Of a stretch of DNA of 64,000 nucleotides, positions 42,941-51,429 are shown one piece after another. The stretch is taken from assembly GCF_008801605.1 (NCBI RefSeq), contig NZ_VZPJ01000011.1, forward strand, positions 62,001 through 126,000, read 5' to 3'. The position numbers and the translations under genes are program-made. Under the pieces are notes generated by a model. That model did no database searches. It saw nothing but the letters and a program-made list of their open reading frames with translations, and was not told where the DNA came from. The stretch is from Pseudomonas brassicacearum subsp. brassicacearum. Its GTDB lineage: Bacteria > Pseudomonadota > Gammaproteobacteria > Pseudomonadales > Pseudomonadaceae. Each line of letters starts with the position of its first letter. Position 1 is the first letter of the stretch.

Positions 42941-44749
42941 ATGAATTCCACCCTTCCCCGCAGACCCCGTTGGCGCAGCCTGGCCTTGCTCGCGCTGTGC
43001 CTGGCGCCGTTGCTGTGGCCGTTGGAGCACCTGGCCGAACGTTATTACCGCAGCGAGTTGGCCGGTCAGAACCGCCAGACCCTGGACCTCTACGTCGCCA
43101 ACCTGCTGGGCACGCTGCACCGTTATGAGGTGCTGCCACAGATTCTCGGCGACCTGCCGGCCTTGCGTTCCGCGTTGTCGGCGCCGGACGATGGCGTGAC
43201 TCAAGGCAACGCCAACCGGCTGCTGAAAAATATCAGCGCCCAGACCGGCGCCGAAGTCATGTACCTGATGGACCCTTCCGGCAAGACCCTGGCCGCGTCG
43301 AACTGGGACAAACACGACAGTTTCGTCGGACGCAATTTCGCCTTCCGGCCGTACTTCATCGAAGCCATGGCCGGACGCCTGGGCCGCTTCTTCGGCCTGG
43401 GCACGACATCGGCCAAACGTGGTTATTTCTTTGCCGCCGCCGTGCGCGACCGCGAAAAAGTCATCGGCGTGTTGGTGGTCAAGGTCGACCTCGACCACAC
43501 CGAAAGCCTGTGGGGCAAGACTCCCGAACAATTGCTGGTGACCGACCACAACGGCGTGGTCATCCTCACGTCGCGACAAGAGTGGCGATTTCGCGCGACC
43601 CGGCCCTTGAGTGACGCCGAGCGCGAGGCCATCAGCTCGGTACAACCGTATCCGACCCGCGATCCCAAGCCGCTGAACCTGGACGCCAACGCCTGGCTGC
43701 CCCAGACCCAGTCCATCGAGGAAACCGGCTGGAGCGTGAGCATTCTCGCCCCGCGCACGCTGATTGATCGTCCGGTGCGCACCGTGGTCGCCATCGGTGG
43801 CGCGGCGTTGCTGGTCTTGATGTTGTTGCTCGGGTTGATGATGCAACGCCGGCGTCATTACCTGGATCGAATCGCCTTCGAAGCCAAGGCCCGTCACGAA
43901 TTGGAAGGCCGGGTGGCCGAGCGCACCAGCGACCTGGAAGGACTGAACCGACGGCTGAAGCAGGAAGTGCTGGAGCGCGAACAGGCTCAGCAGGAGTTGG
44001 TCCGCGCCCAGGATGACCTGGTGCAGGCCGGCAAGCTGTCAGCCCTGGGCACCATGTCGGCGAGCATCAGCCACGAACTCAACCAACCGCTGGCAGCGAT
44101 TCGCAGCTACGCGGAAAACGCCGAGATTTTGCTCGACCACCAACGCACCGAAGACGCCCGGGGCAACCTCAAGCTGATCAGCGAACTGACCGGGCGCATG
44201 GCCTCGATCATCGCCCACCTGCGCGCCTTCGCCCGCCGCGACCGACATGCGCCGGAAAGCGTCGCCCTGCAACCGGCGCTGGACGACGCCCTGGCGCTGC
44301 TCGCCAAACGCCGACGCAGCATGGAAGTGGAACTGATCCGCGACTTGCCGGCCGCCACGCTATGGGTCGAGGCCGGCGAAACCCGCTTGCGCCAGGTGCT
44401 CGGCAACCTGCTGGCCAACGCCCTCGATGCGCTCACCGAGAAAGGCCCACCGCGCAAACTCTGGCTCAGTGCCCAGGCCACCGAAACCGGCGTCAACCTG
44501 TACATCCGCGATAACGGCCCCGGGTTTTGCATGGAAGCCCTGGGCCGCGCCGGCGAACCCTTCTACACCACCAAGACCCGCACCCAGGGCCTCGGCCTGG
44601 GGCTGGCGATCTGCGACACCCTGATGCGCGCCTTTGGCGGCGAACTGTCGTTCGCCAACCACAAGGAAGGCGGCGCCCTGATTACCCTGAAACTGCGAGC
44701 CGGCGCCCCCGGGGTGAGCCTGCAACCGTCCGAGGACCGAAGTGTATGA
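42941..44749 (+). CDS. dctB: DctB-like sensor histidine kinase
   Basis: 602 residues. TM1 about 13-28, a large periplasmic double-PDC sensor domain (about 30-285), TM2 near 287-308, a coiled-coil linker rich in Arg/Gln/Glu, then HisKA with SISHELNQPLAAIRSY and HATPase with NLLANALDAL, DNGPGF and GLGLGLAIC. DctB kinases sense C4-dicarboxylates. Stop overlaps dctD (ATGA). No dctA or dctPQM gene is present in this window. Confidence 0.9.
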   Translation: MNSTLPRRPRWRSLALLALCLAPLLWPLEHLAERYYRSELAGQNRQTLDLYVANLLGTLHRYEVLPQILGDLPALRSALSAPDDGVTQGNANRLLKNISAQTGAEVMYLMDPSGKTLAASNWDKHDSFVGRNFAFRPYFIEAMAGRLGRFFGLGTTSAKRGYFFAAAVRDREKVIGVLVVKVDLDHTESLWGKTPEQLLVTDHNGVVILTSRQEWRFRATRPLSDAEREAISSVQPYPTRDPKPLNLDANAWLPQTQSIEETGWSVSILAPRTLIDRPVRTVVAIGGAALLVLMLLLGLMMQRRRHYLDRIAFEAKARHELEGRVAERTSDLEGLNRRLKQEVLEREQAQQELVRAQDDLVQAGKLSALGTMSASISHELNQPLAAIRSYAENAEILLDHQRTEDARGNLKLISELTGRMASIIAHLRAFARRDRHAPESVALQPALDDALALLAKRRRSMEVELIRDLPAATLWVEAGETRLRQVLGNLLANALDALTEKGPPRKLWLSAQATETGVNLYIRDNGPGFCMEALGRAGEPFYTTKTRTQGLGLGLAICDTLMRAFGGELSFANHKEGGALITLKLRAGAPGVSLQPSEDRSV

Positions 44750-46137
44750 CCATCGACAACCGGATTGAGGTGGTGCTGATCGACGACGATCCCCATTTGC
44801 GTCAGGCCCTGAGCCAGACCCTCGACCTGGCCGGCCTGAAAATCCTGCCCCTGGCCGAAGCCAAGGGTGTGGCCGCGCAACTGCCCCGTGACTGGCCGGG
44901 CGTGGTGGTCAGCGATATTCGCATGCCGGGCATGGATGGCCTCGAACTGCTGGGCGAACTCCACGCCCAGGACCCGGAGCTGCCGGTACTGCTGATCACC
45001 GGCCACGGCGACGTGCCACTGGCGGTGCAGGCGATGCGCGCCGGAGCCTATGACTTCCTGGAAAAACCTTTCGCCAGCGATCACCTGCTCGACAGCGTAC
45101 GCCGGGCCCTGGCCCTGCGCCGACTGGTGCTGGACAACCGCAGCCTGCGCCTTGCCCTGAGCGATCGCCATGAACTCAGCGCCCGCCTGGTCGGCAAATC
45201 GACACCCATGTTGCGCCTGCGCGAGCAGATCGGTGCACTGGCCGCCACCCGCGCCGACGTGCTGATCCTCGGTGAAACCGGTGCCGGCAAGGAAGTGGTC
45301 GCCCGTGCATTGCACGATCTTTCAGGCCGGCGCAACGGCCCCTTCGTGGCGATCAACGCCGGGGCCCTGGCCGAGTCGGTGGTGGAAAGCGAGCTGTTCG
45401 GCCACGAACCCGGCGCTTTTACCGGCGCGCAGAAGCGCCGCATCGGCAAATTCGAATTCGCCAACGGCGGTACGCTGTTCCTGGATGAAATTGAAAGCAT
45501 GAGCCTGGATGTCCAGGTCAAGCTGCTGCGCCTGCTGCAGGAGCGCGTGGTGGAGCGGCTGGGGGGCAATCAACAGATCCCGCTGGATATCCGCATCATA
45601 GCCGCGACCAAGGAAGACCTGCGCCAGGCCGCCGACCAGGGGCGTTTTCGCGCCGACCTGTATTACCGCCTGAACGTCGCGCCGCTGCGCATACCGCCAT
45701 TGCGTGAACGGGGGGAGGATGCGCTGATGCTGTTCCAGCATTTTGCCGATGAAGCCAGCGCTCGCCACGGGCTGCCGCCCCATGAATTGCAACCGGCACA
45801 ACGGGCGCTGCTGCTGCGCCACAGTTGGCCGGGCAATGTGCGGGAACTGCAGAACGCCGCCGAACGTTTTGCCCTGGGCCTGGAACTGGCCCTGGACAAC
45901 AGCGCGCCCGACGGCAGCCCCGGCGCACCGGTGGAAGTGGTCAGTGGCGGCTTGAGCGAGCAGGTGGAAAACTTCGAGAAAACCCTGATCGCCGCCGAAC
46001 TGGCCCGCCCCCACAGCTCGGTGCGCAGCCTGGCCGAAGCCTTGGGCATTCCACGCAAGACCTTGCACGACAAGTTACGCAAACATGGGCTGCACTTCGG
46101 CGACAGCAGCCATGGTTCGGCCGATGAGTCCGATTGA
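44746..46137 (+). CDS. dctD: DctD-like sigma54-dependent response regulator
   Basis: 463 residues. Receiver domain with VLIDDDP and phospho-Asp in VVSDIRMPGMDG, then an AAA+ sigma54-interaction domain with GETGAGKEVVARALH (Walker A), the GAFTGA loop and FLDEIESM (Walker B), and a Fis-type HTH ending in RKTLHDKLRKHGL. With DctB it activates RpoN-dependent dicarboxylate uptake genes, which are located elsewhere. Confidence 0.93.
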   Translation: MTIDNRIEVVLIDDDPHLRQALSQTLDLAGLKILPLAEAKGVAAQLPRDWPGVVVSDIRMPGMDGLELLGELHAQDPELPVLLITGHGDVPLAVQAMRAGAYDFLEKPFASDHLLDSVRRALALRRLVLDNRSLRLALSDRHELSARLVGKSTPMLRLREQIGALAATRADVLILGETGAGKEVVARALHDLSGRRNGPFVAINAGALAESVVESELFGHEPGAFTGAQKRRIGKFEFANGGTLFLDEIESMSLDVQVKLLRLLQERVVERLGGNQQIPLDIRIIAATKEDLRQAADQGRFRADLYYRLNVAPLRIPPLRERGEDALMLFQHFADEASARHGLPPHELQPAQRALLLRHSWPGNVRELQNAAERFALGLELALDNSAPDGSPGAPVEVVSGGLSEQVENFEKTLIAAELARPHSSVRSLAEALGIPRKTLHDKLRKHGLHFGDSSHGSADESD

Positions 46138-46174
46138 GTTATCGTCATTTCCCGTTCAAGCAAAAGGCCCCGCA

Positions 46175-46630
46175 ATGAACCGCGACAGTCGTTACCTGGA
46201 ATCGATCCTGCACCACGACATCCCCTTGACCCGGGACATGGGCCTCAAGGTGCTCGATTGGCAGGCCCGGCAACTGCGCCTGTCCTTGCCGCTTGCAGCC
46301 AACGTCAACCACAAGAGCACCATGTTCGGTGGCAGCCTGTATTGCGGCGCGGTGCTCGGCGGCTGGGGCTGGCTGCACCTGGCCCTGCGCGAGGAAGGCA
46401 TCGAAGACGGGCATATCGTGATTCAGGAAGGGCAGATCAGCTACCCGCTGCCAGTGACCCGCGATGCGACCGTCGTCTGCGAAGCGCCCGAGGAAAAGGT
46501 CTGGAAGCGCTTCCTGGCCACCTACCGACGTTACGGACGGGCGCGGCTGGCGTTGCAGACGCGGGTGATGAATACCGGCAGCGAGGACGTGGCGGTGCAG
46601 TTTGAGGGGCAGTACGTGTTGCACCGCTAA
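46175..46630 (+). CDS. Hotdog-fold thioesterase (YiiD C-terminal type)
   Basis: 151 residues. It has the NVNHKSTMFGGSLYCGAVLGGWGWL segment of the YiiD_C/PaaI-like hotdog family. Substrate unknown, likely a CoA or ACP thioester. I chose ATG 46175 (MNRDSRYLES, AAAAGG upstream); an earlier ATG at 46124 lies inside the dctD end and would add 17 residues. Confidence 0.82.
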   Translation: MNRDSRYLESILHHDIPLTRDMGLKVLDWQARQLRLSLPLAANVNHKSTMFGGSLYCGAVLGGWGWLHLALREEGIEDGHIVIQEGQISYPLPVTRDATVVCEAPEEKVWKRFLATYRRYGRARLALQTRVMNTGSEDVAVQFEGQYVLHR

Positions 46631-46663
46631 AACACCGCCGCCCCCTGTGGCGAGGTATCTCTG

Positions 46664-46750
46664 TGTGGGAGCAAGGCTTGCCCGCGATGGATGCGCTGCG
46701 GTCTTGCAGAGATCGAGGCGCCTGTATCGCGAGCAAGCTTTGCTCCCACA
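46664..46750. repeat. REP inverted pair, type B (GCAAGGCTTGC / GCAAGCTTTGC)
   Basis: Outer arms TGTGGGAGCAAGGCTTGC and GCAAGCTTTGCTCCCACA. Unlike type A, the spacer is partly conserved: ATGCG-TGCGGTCTTGCAGA and CGCCTGTATCGC recur at 53806. It is positioned between the convergent thioesterase and cysQ genes. Confidence 0.8.
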
Positions 46751-46780
46751 ACCCCCTTGCCACGAAGGATCGAGCCAGGC

Positions 46781-47608
46781 TTAAGAGCGAGCAAGCTCCA
46801 GCAGCTTCCCACGCCACGCCGCTTTCGCTGGCAACGCCAGGAATGACGTATTCAACAGCGACTCACGCGGTGGGTAACAGAACGGTTCGCCGCTCAAGTC
46901 CAATACCTCGCCACCCGCACCTTCCAATACACCCTGGGCGGCGGCGGTGTCCCATTGGGAGGTCGGCGCCAGCCGTGGATAACAATCCGCCGCGCCTTCG
47001 GCCACCAGGCAAAACTTCAACGAACTGCCAATACTGGTCAGTTGCAGCTCACCCAGGCTCCCGCTCAAGCCATCCAGCAGGCGTTCCTGCTCCGGGCTGG
47101 TGTGCCGGCGGCTGGCAACCACGGTGAAGGCTTCACCTGGCGCCAGGGTGTCACGAACCGCGATCGGCAAGGGCTGCCCTCCCTTGTCGCCACGCCAGGC
47201 CCCCAGCCCTGCGCCGCCGACGTAAAAACGCCCATTGGTGGGCATCGACACCACGCCGAACACCACACGGCCCTGCTCCACCAACGCGATGTTGACGGTG
47301 AACTCCTCGCTGCCGGAAATGAATTCCTTGGTGCCATCCAGCGGGTCTACCAGCCACCAGCGATGCCAGCCGGCGCGCACGCTTTGGGCAATATCGGCGT
47401 CTTCTTCGGAGAGGATCGGAATATCCGGGGCCAGCGCCATCAGCCCGGCTACGATCACATCATGAGCGGCCATGTCCGCGGCGGTCACCGGCGACTCGTC
47501 GGCCTTGTGGTTGACTTGCACATTGGCGCGCCAGAACGGCAGGATCGCCTCACCGGCCTGGAGCGCCAGTTCGACCACAGGAGCCATCAACGGATGAGGG
47601 AAAGTCAT
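46781..47608 (-). CDS. cysQ: CysQ, 3'(2'),5'-bisphosphate nucleotidase
   Basis: 275 residues, inositol-monophosphatase fold. Hydrolyses PAP to AMP and phosphate, recycling the by-product of sulfate reduction. Metal sites ILSEED (66-71) and DPLDGT (88-93) are intact, and WDTAAAQ near the C-terminus closes the active site. Start overlaps the nudE stop by 4 bp (ATGA). Confidence 0.94.
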   Translation of the reverse strand: MTFPHPLMAPVVELALQAGEAILPFWRANVQVNHKADESPVTAADMAAHDVIVAGLMALAPDIPILSEEDADIAQSVRAGWHRWWLVDPLDGTKEFISGSEEFTVNIALVEQGRVVFGVVSMPTNGRFYVGGAGLGAWRGDKGGQPLPIAVRDTLAPGEAFTVVASRRHTSPEQERLLDGLSGSLGELQLTSIGSSLKFCLVAEGAADCYPRLAPTSQWDTAAAQGVLEGAGGEVLDLSGEPFCYPPRESLLNTSFLALPAKAAWRGKLLELARS

Positions 47609-48171
47609 GACAGGAACGCTCCACGCTGGGTCAGCAGGTCACGGGCCAGGTAGAGCGCCGCCAAGGCCCGGCCCTCCGTGAACTGCGGGTTCTGTGCCAG
47701 GGCCGACAGCTCACGCAGGTTGACCTTGTCCACACGCATCGGCTCGGGCTCGTCACCCTCCAGCCGTTCTTCATACAGATCGGTCGCCAGCACCACCTGG
47801 ATCTTCTGGCTCATGTAGCCGGGGGACAGCGACAGTTCGGTCAGGTGTTCCAACTGGCGCGCACCGAAACCGGCCTCTTCCTTGAGCTCCCGTTCCGCCG
47901 CAGCCAGCACATCTTCACCGGGCTCGATCAAGCCCTTGGGCAGGGACAGTTCATAGGCGTCGGTGCCACCGCAATACTCTTCCACCAACACCGCGTGGTC
48001 GGCGTCGAGCATCGCCACGATCATCACCGCGCCATAACCTGCGCCCTTGCTCGCCAGACGTTCATAGGTGCGCTCCACACCGTTGGAAAACCGCAATTTC
48101 AGTTCTTCCACGCAAAACAGGCGGCTGGTAGCGACGATCTGGCGATCGAGTATGGTGGGTTTCTGGCGCAT
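47605..48171 (-). CDS. nudE: NudE, ADP compounds hydrolase
   Basis: 188 residues. Nudix box GLIEPGEDVLAAAERELKEEAGFG is intact; the following SPGYMSQ motif fits the ADP-ribose/NADH/Ap3A group. Divergent from yrfG over an 88-bp gap and coupled to cysQ, a conserved trio. Confidence 0.93.
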   Translation of the reverse strand: MRQKPTILDRQIVATSRLFCVEELKLRFSNGVERTYERLASKGAGYGAVMIVAMLDADHAVLVEEYCGGTDAYELSLPKGLIEPGEDVLAAAERELKEEAGFGARQLEHLTELSLSPGYMSQKIQVVLATDLYEERLEGDEPEPMRVDKVNLRELSALAQNPQFTEGRALAALYLARDLLTQRGAFLS

Positions 48172-48259
48172 AAACGGCTCCCTGGGCGATAGCGGGCTAC
48201 TATACCCGGCCTATTCTGATTGTTTGTGTCGGATATCCGATTACCGCTGGAGAAGTTTT

Positions 48260-48922
48260 ATGGCTTTGCTGCCCTGGCATGAGATCGATACGGTTCTGCT
48301 GGACATGGACGGCACCCTGCTGGACCTGCATTACGACAACCACTTCTGGCTCGAACACCTGCCCCAGCGCTACGCCGAACTGCATGGCGTGAGCCGGGCG
48401 ATGGCCGAGATGGAGCTGCAGCCGCTGTTCGAGCGCAACGCCGGTCAGTTGCAATGGTATTGCCTGGATTTCTGGAGCGCCGAGCTGAAACTGCCGGTAC
48501 GCGAACTGAAGTTGGAAACCGCGCACCTGATCGCCTTGCGGCCGGACGCCGATACCTTCCTGGCGGCGATCCAGCGGGCCGGCAAGCGCGTGGTGATGAT
48601 CACCAACGCCCACCGCGATTCATTGTCCCTGAAGCTGGAACGCATCGAACTGGCCCCTTACTTCGACCGCTTGATCAGCTCCCACGACTACGGCTTCCCC
48701 AAGGAAAACCCGCAATTCTGGGATGCGCTGCAAGCCGACTTGAATTTCAACCCGGCCCGCAGCCTGTTCATCGACGACACCCTGCCGGTGCTGCGCAGCG
48801 CCCGAGACTTCGGCGTGGCGCACTTGCTGGCCGTGAGCGAGCCGGATAGCCGCAAAGGACCGAAGGACACGGGGGAGTTTGACGCGTTGGGGGATTATCG
48901 GGACTTGATTGCCGGGCTTTGA
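48260..48922 (+). CDS. yrfG: YrfG, GMP/IMP nucleotidase (HAD family)
   Basis: 220 residues. HAD motif I DMDGTLLDL (Asp15, Asp17), motif II MITNA, Lys in FPKENPQFW and motif IV IDDTLPVL are visible. Dephosphorylates purine monophosphates. ATG 48260 follows GGAGAAG. Confidence 0.92.
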   Translation: MALLPWHEIDTVLLDMDGTLLDLHYDNHFWLEHLPQRYAELHGVSRAMAEMELQPLFERNAGQLQWYCLDFWSAELKLPVRELKLETAHLIALRPDADTFLAAIQRAGKRVVMITNAHRDSLSLKLERIELAPYFDRLISSHDYGFPKENPQFWDALQADLNFNPARSLFIDDTLPVLRSARDFGVAHLLAVSEPDSRKGPKDTGEFDALGDYRDLIAGL

Positions 48923-48936
48923 ACCGCGCCGTATTC

Positions 48937-49012
48937 ATCGCGAGCAGGCTCGCTTCCACAGTTGGATCCCTGTTCGCCACCGATCCAGTGTGGGAGCGAG
49001 CTTGCTCGCGAT
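48937..49012. repeat. REP pair, type A, opposite orientation
   Basis: Here the left unit is ATCGCGAGCAGGCTCGC...CCACA and the right unit is TGTGGGAGCGAGCTTGCTC, so the arms face outward compared with the pairs at 2174 or 34366, around a short 28-bp spacer. Confidence 0.8.
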
Positions 49013-49034
49013 GAAGGCACCACAGTCCTGAAGG

Positions 49035-49475
49035 TTACGCGGGGATACGCAACACCTGCCCCGGATAAATCTTGTCCGGGTGCGACAGCATCGGCTTGTT
49101 GGCCTCGAAGATCTTGTTGTACTTGTTCGCGTCGCCGTACTCGGCCTTGGAGATGGCACTGAGTGTGTCGCCCTTCTTCACGGTCACGAAACGCGCCGCC
49201 TGTGCCACCGGGCCAGTCACCGTAATCTGGTCGTCGACACTGCCGACACCGGCGATATTGCCCACCGCCAACAGGATCTTTTCCTTTTCTTCCTGGCTCG
49301 CTACTTCACCGGTGACGATGACTTTGTCGCCGTCGATGGTCGCCTGGACATTCGGATTACCCAAGCCGACCTTTTCAATATGCGCTTTCAGTTGTTCGCT
49401 GGCATTGGCATTGCCGGGGGTCAGCAGGTCGATCAGTTTTTCACCTGCTTCCTTCACAAAGCTAAAAATACTCAT
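49035..49475 (-). CDS. BON-LysM domain protein (Kbp/YgaU-like)
   Basis: 146 residues. A BON domain occupies about residues 25-88 (VQATIDGDKVIVTGEVASQEEKEKI) and a LysM domain the C-terminus (FVTVKKGDTLSAISKAEYGDANKYNKIFEANK). No signal peptide; E. coli Kbp, a cytoplasmic K+-binding protein, has the same order and length. I chose ATG 49475 because MSIFSFVKEAG is the family N-terminus and GGAGCGTG precedes it. Confidence 0.88.
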   Translation of the reverse strand: MSIFSFVKEAGEKLIDLLTPGNANASEQLKAHIEKVGLGNPNVQATIDGDKVIVTGEVASQEEKEKILLAVGNIAGVGSVDDQITVTGPVAQAARFVTVKKGDTLSAISKAEYGDANKYNKIFEANKPMLSHPDKIYPGQVLRIPA

Positions 49476-49608
49476 GGCACACGCTCCTTGATTTAAGTGT
49501 CCAGACGCAAAGACTAGACCAGGCGAGACGAACCCGGTTCCCAACCGACCAATGACCCCACCACGCGCAAGCGCTAGAATCCGAACCTTCCTGCGCCCTG
49601 GAGCGAAG

Positions 49609-50496
49609 ATGGACATCAAGCAGCTGAAATTTCTCATCGCGCTCGACGAAACCCGCCACTTCGGCCAAGCCGCCGCACGCTGCCACATCACCCAGCCGAC
49701 CCTGTCGATGCGCCTGCGCAGCCTTGAAGAAGAACTCGACCTGCCGCTGGTCAACCGCGGCCAGCGTTTTGAAGGTTTCACCGCGCCGGGGGAACGAGTG
49801 CTGGCCTGGGCGCGCACGGTGCTGGCGGCCTATGACGGGCTGCAGGCCGAAGCGGCGGCTTGTCGTGGCAACCTGGTGGGTACGCTGCGCCTGGGTGTGG
49901 TGCCGTTGTCGGACTTCGACCCGCTGGCGATGATGCAGCGCTTGCACGCCGAGCACCCCAGCCTGCGTTTCGAATTGTCGTCCCTGAGCTCCGAACGCAT
50001 CCTCGAACAGTTGGCAAACAACCGTATCGACCTGGGTATTTCCTACCTGGAACGCCTGGACAACGAACGCTTCGAAGCCCTGCCCTTCAGCCACACCCGC
50101 ATGGGTCTGCTCTACGACCAGCGCTTTTTCTTCTTTGGCGAACAACCGCTGAGCTGGGAAGCGCTGATAGAGCTGCCCCTGGGCATGCTCACCAGCGGCA
50201 TGCACTTTCGCCAATCCATCGACCACAATTTCCACAGCCGGGGCCTCACGCCTCAACCGCTGTTGCAAACCGACGCGGTGCATCAATTGTTACAAGCTGT
50301 GCACGGTGGACTGTGTTGCGCGGTGATGCCCTTGGACAGCGGCCTGAATGTGCTGACCGAAGATTTGCGCATCCAGCCCATCGAAAGCGCGCAAACGTTG
50401 GTCCCGCTGGGCCTGATCATGCGGCGCGGCGCCCCACGCTCGGCCTTGGCAGAGGCCTGTTTTGCCCTCTACCAGAAATCATCGACAACATCTTGA
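49609..50496 (+). CDS. LysR family transcriptional regulator
   Basis: 295 residues. HTH HFGQAAARCHITQPTLSMRLRSLEEEL near the N-terminus, regulatory domain RLGVVPLSDFDPLA. It is 88 bp upstream of fdhD in the same direction and is the natural candidate to control fdhD-ydeP. The upstream in-frame start at 49552 is less likely; GGAGCGA precedes ATG 49609. Confidence 0.88.
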   Translation: MDIKQLKFLIALDETRHFGQAAARCHITQPTLSMRLRSLEEELDLPLVNRGQRFEGFTAPGERVLAWARTVLAAYDGLQAEAAACRGNLVGTLRLGVVPLSDFDPLAMMQRLHAEHPSLRFELSSLSSERILEQLANNRIDLGISYLERLDNERFEALPFSHTRMGLLYDQRFFFFGEQPLSWEALIELPLGMLTSGMHFRQSIDHNFHSRGLTPQPLLQTDAVHQLLQAVHGGLCCAVMPLDSGLNVLTEDLRIQPIESAQTLVPLGLIMRRGAPRSALAEACFALYQKSSTTS

Positions 50497-50583
50497 TCGA
50501 CGTCATCTATTGAGAGATCAGTAATAGCGATTAGACGTGGCAGATTGCCGCATTTAGTCTTAACACTATTCCTACTTTCAGTG

Positions 50584-51429
50584 ATGCCTATGAACGACAA
50601 GCCTCCGGTCAGTCCAGCGCCAGCGATGGAAACATCCGCGCCGGCCGCCAGCCAGAGCTATCGCTACTGCAATCTGGACCACTCCCAAACGGACAGCACC
50701 GCGCTGGCCGAGGAAGTGGCGCTGGCGATTGCCTATAACGGCATCAGCCAGGCGGTCATGCTGGTCACCCCCACCGACCTTGAAGACTTCATCGTCGGCT
50801 TCAGCCTCGGCAGCGGCATCATTGAAGACGCATCGGACATCTATGACCTGCAACTGAGCGGCACGGGTGCTGCGCACCATGCCGAGGTGACCATCGCCAA
50901 CCGCGCCTTCTGGAACCTCAAGCAGCAACGCCGGCAATTGACGGGCACCAGTGGCTGCGGCTTGTGCGGCGTGGAAGCAGTGGAACAGGCATTGCCAAAC
51001 CTCAAGGTGCTGCCCGGCGCACCGCTACCACCGGCGCAATGGCTCGATGGCCTGCGTGACCGTATCAGCCAGTTTCAGCCCCTGGGCCAATACTGCGGCG
51101 CAGTCCACGCCGCGTTGTTCATGAACGCCCAGGGCGAATTGCTGCTGGGTCGCGAAGACATTGGCCGACACAACGCCCTTGACAAGCTGATCGGCGCGTT
51201 GGTCCGGCAGCAGATCCCGGTGGCCGGCGGCATGGCGATCGTCACCAGCCGTTGCAGCCTCGAACTGATCCAGAAAGTCCTGCGGGCCGGCATCCAGACC
51301 CTGGTCAGCCTGTCATCGCCCACCGGCCTTGCGGTGCAGTGGGCTCGCCAACACAACCTCAACCTCATCCACCTGCCGCAAAAAAGTGCGCCGCGGGTCT
51401 ACAGCCCTGCGATGGAGAAACAAGCGTGA
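50584..51429 (+). CDS. fdhD: FdhD, formate dehydrogenase sulfurtransferase
   Basis: 281 residues. Transfers sulfur to the molybdenum cofactor of formate dehydrogenases. The persulfide-carrying motif is SGCGLCG (Cys125 and Cys128). Met tandem starts lie at 50584 and 50590. The stop overlaps the oxidoreductase gene (GTGA), implying that FdhD matures that enzyme. Confidence 0.92.
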   Translation: MPMNDKPPVSPAPAMETSAPAASQSYRYCNLDHSQTDSTALAEEVALAIAYNGISQAVMLVTPTDLEDFIVGFSLGSGIIEDASDIYDLQLSGTGAAHHAEVTIANRAFWNLKQQRRQLTGTSGCGLCGVEAVEQALPNLKVLPGAPLPPAQWLDGLRDRISQFQPLGQYCGAVHAALFMNAQGELLLGREDIGRHNALDKLIGALVRQQIPVAGGMAIVTSRCSLELIQKVLRAGIQTLVSLSSPTGLAVQWARQHNLNLIHLPQKSAPRVYSPAMEKQA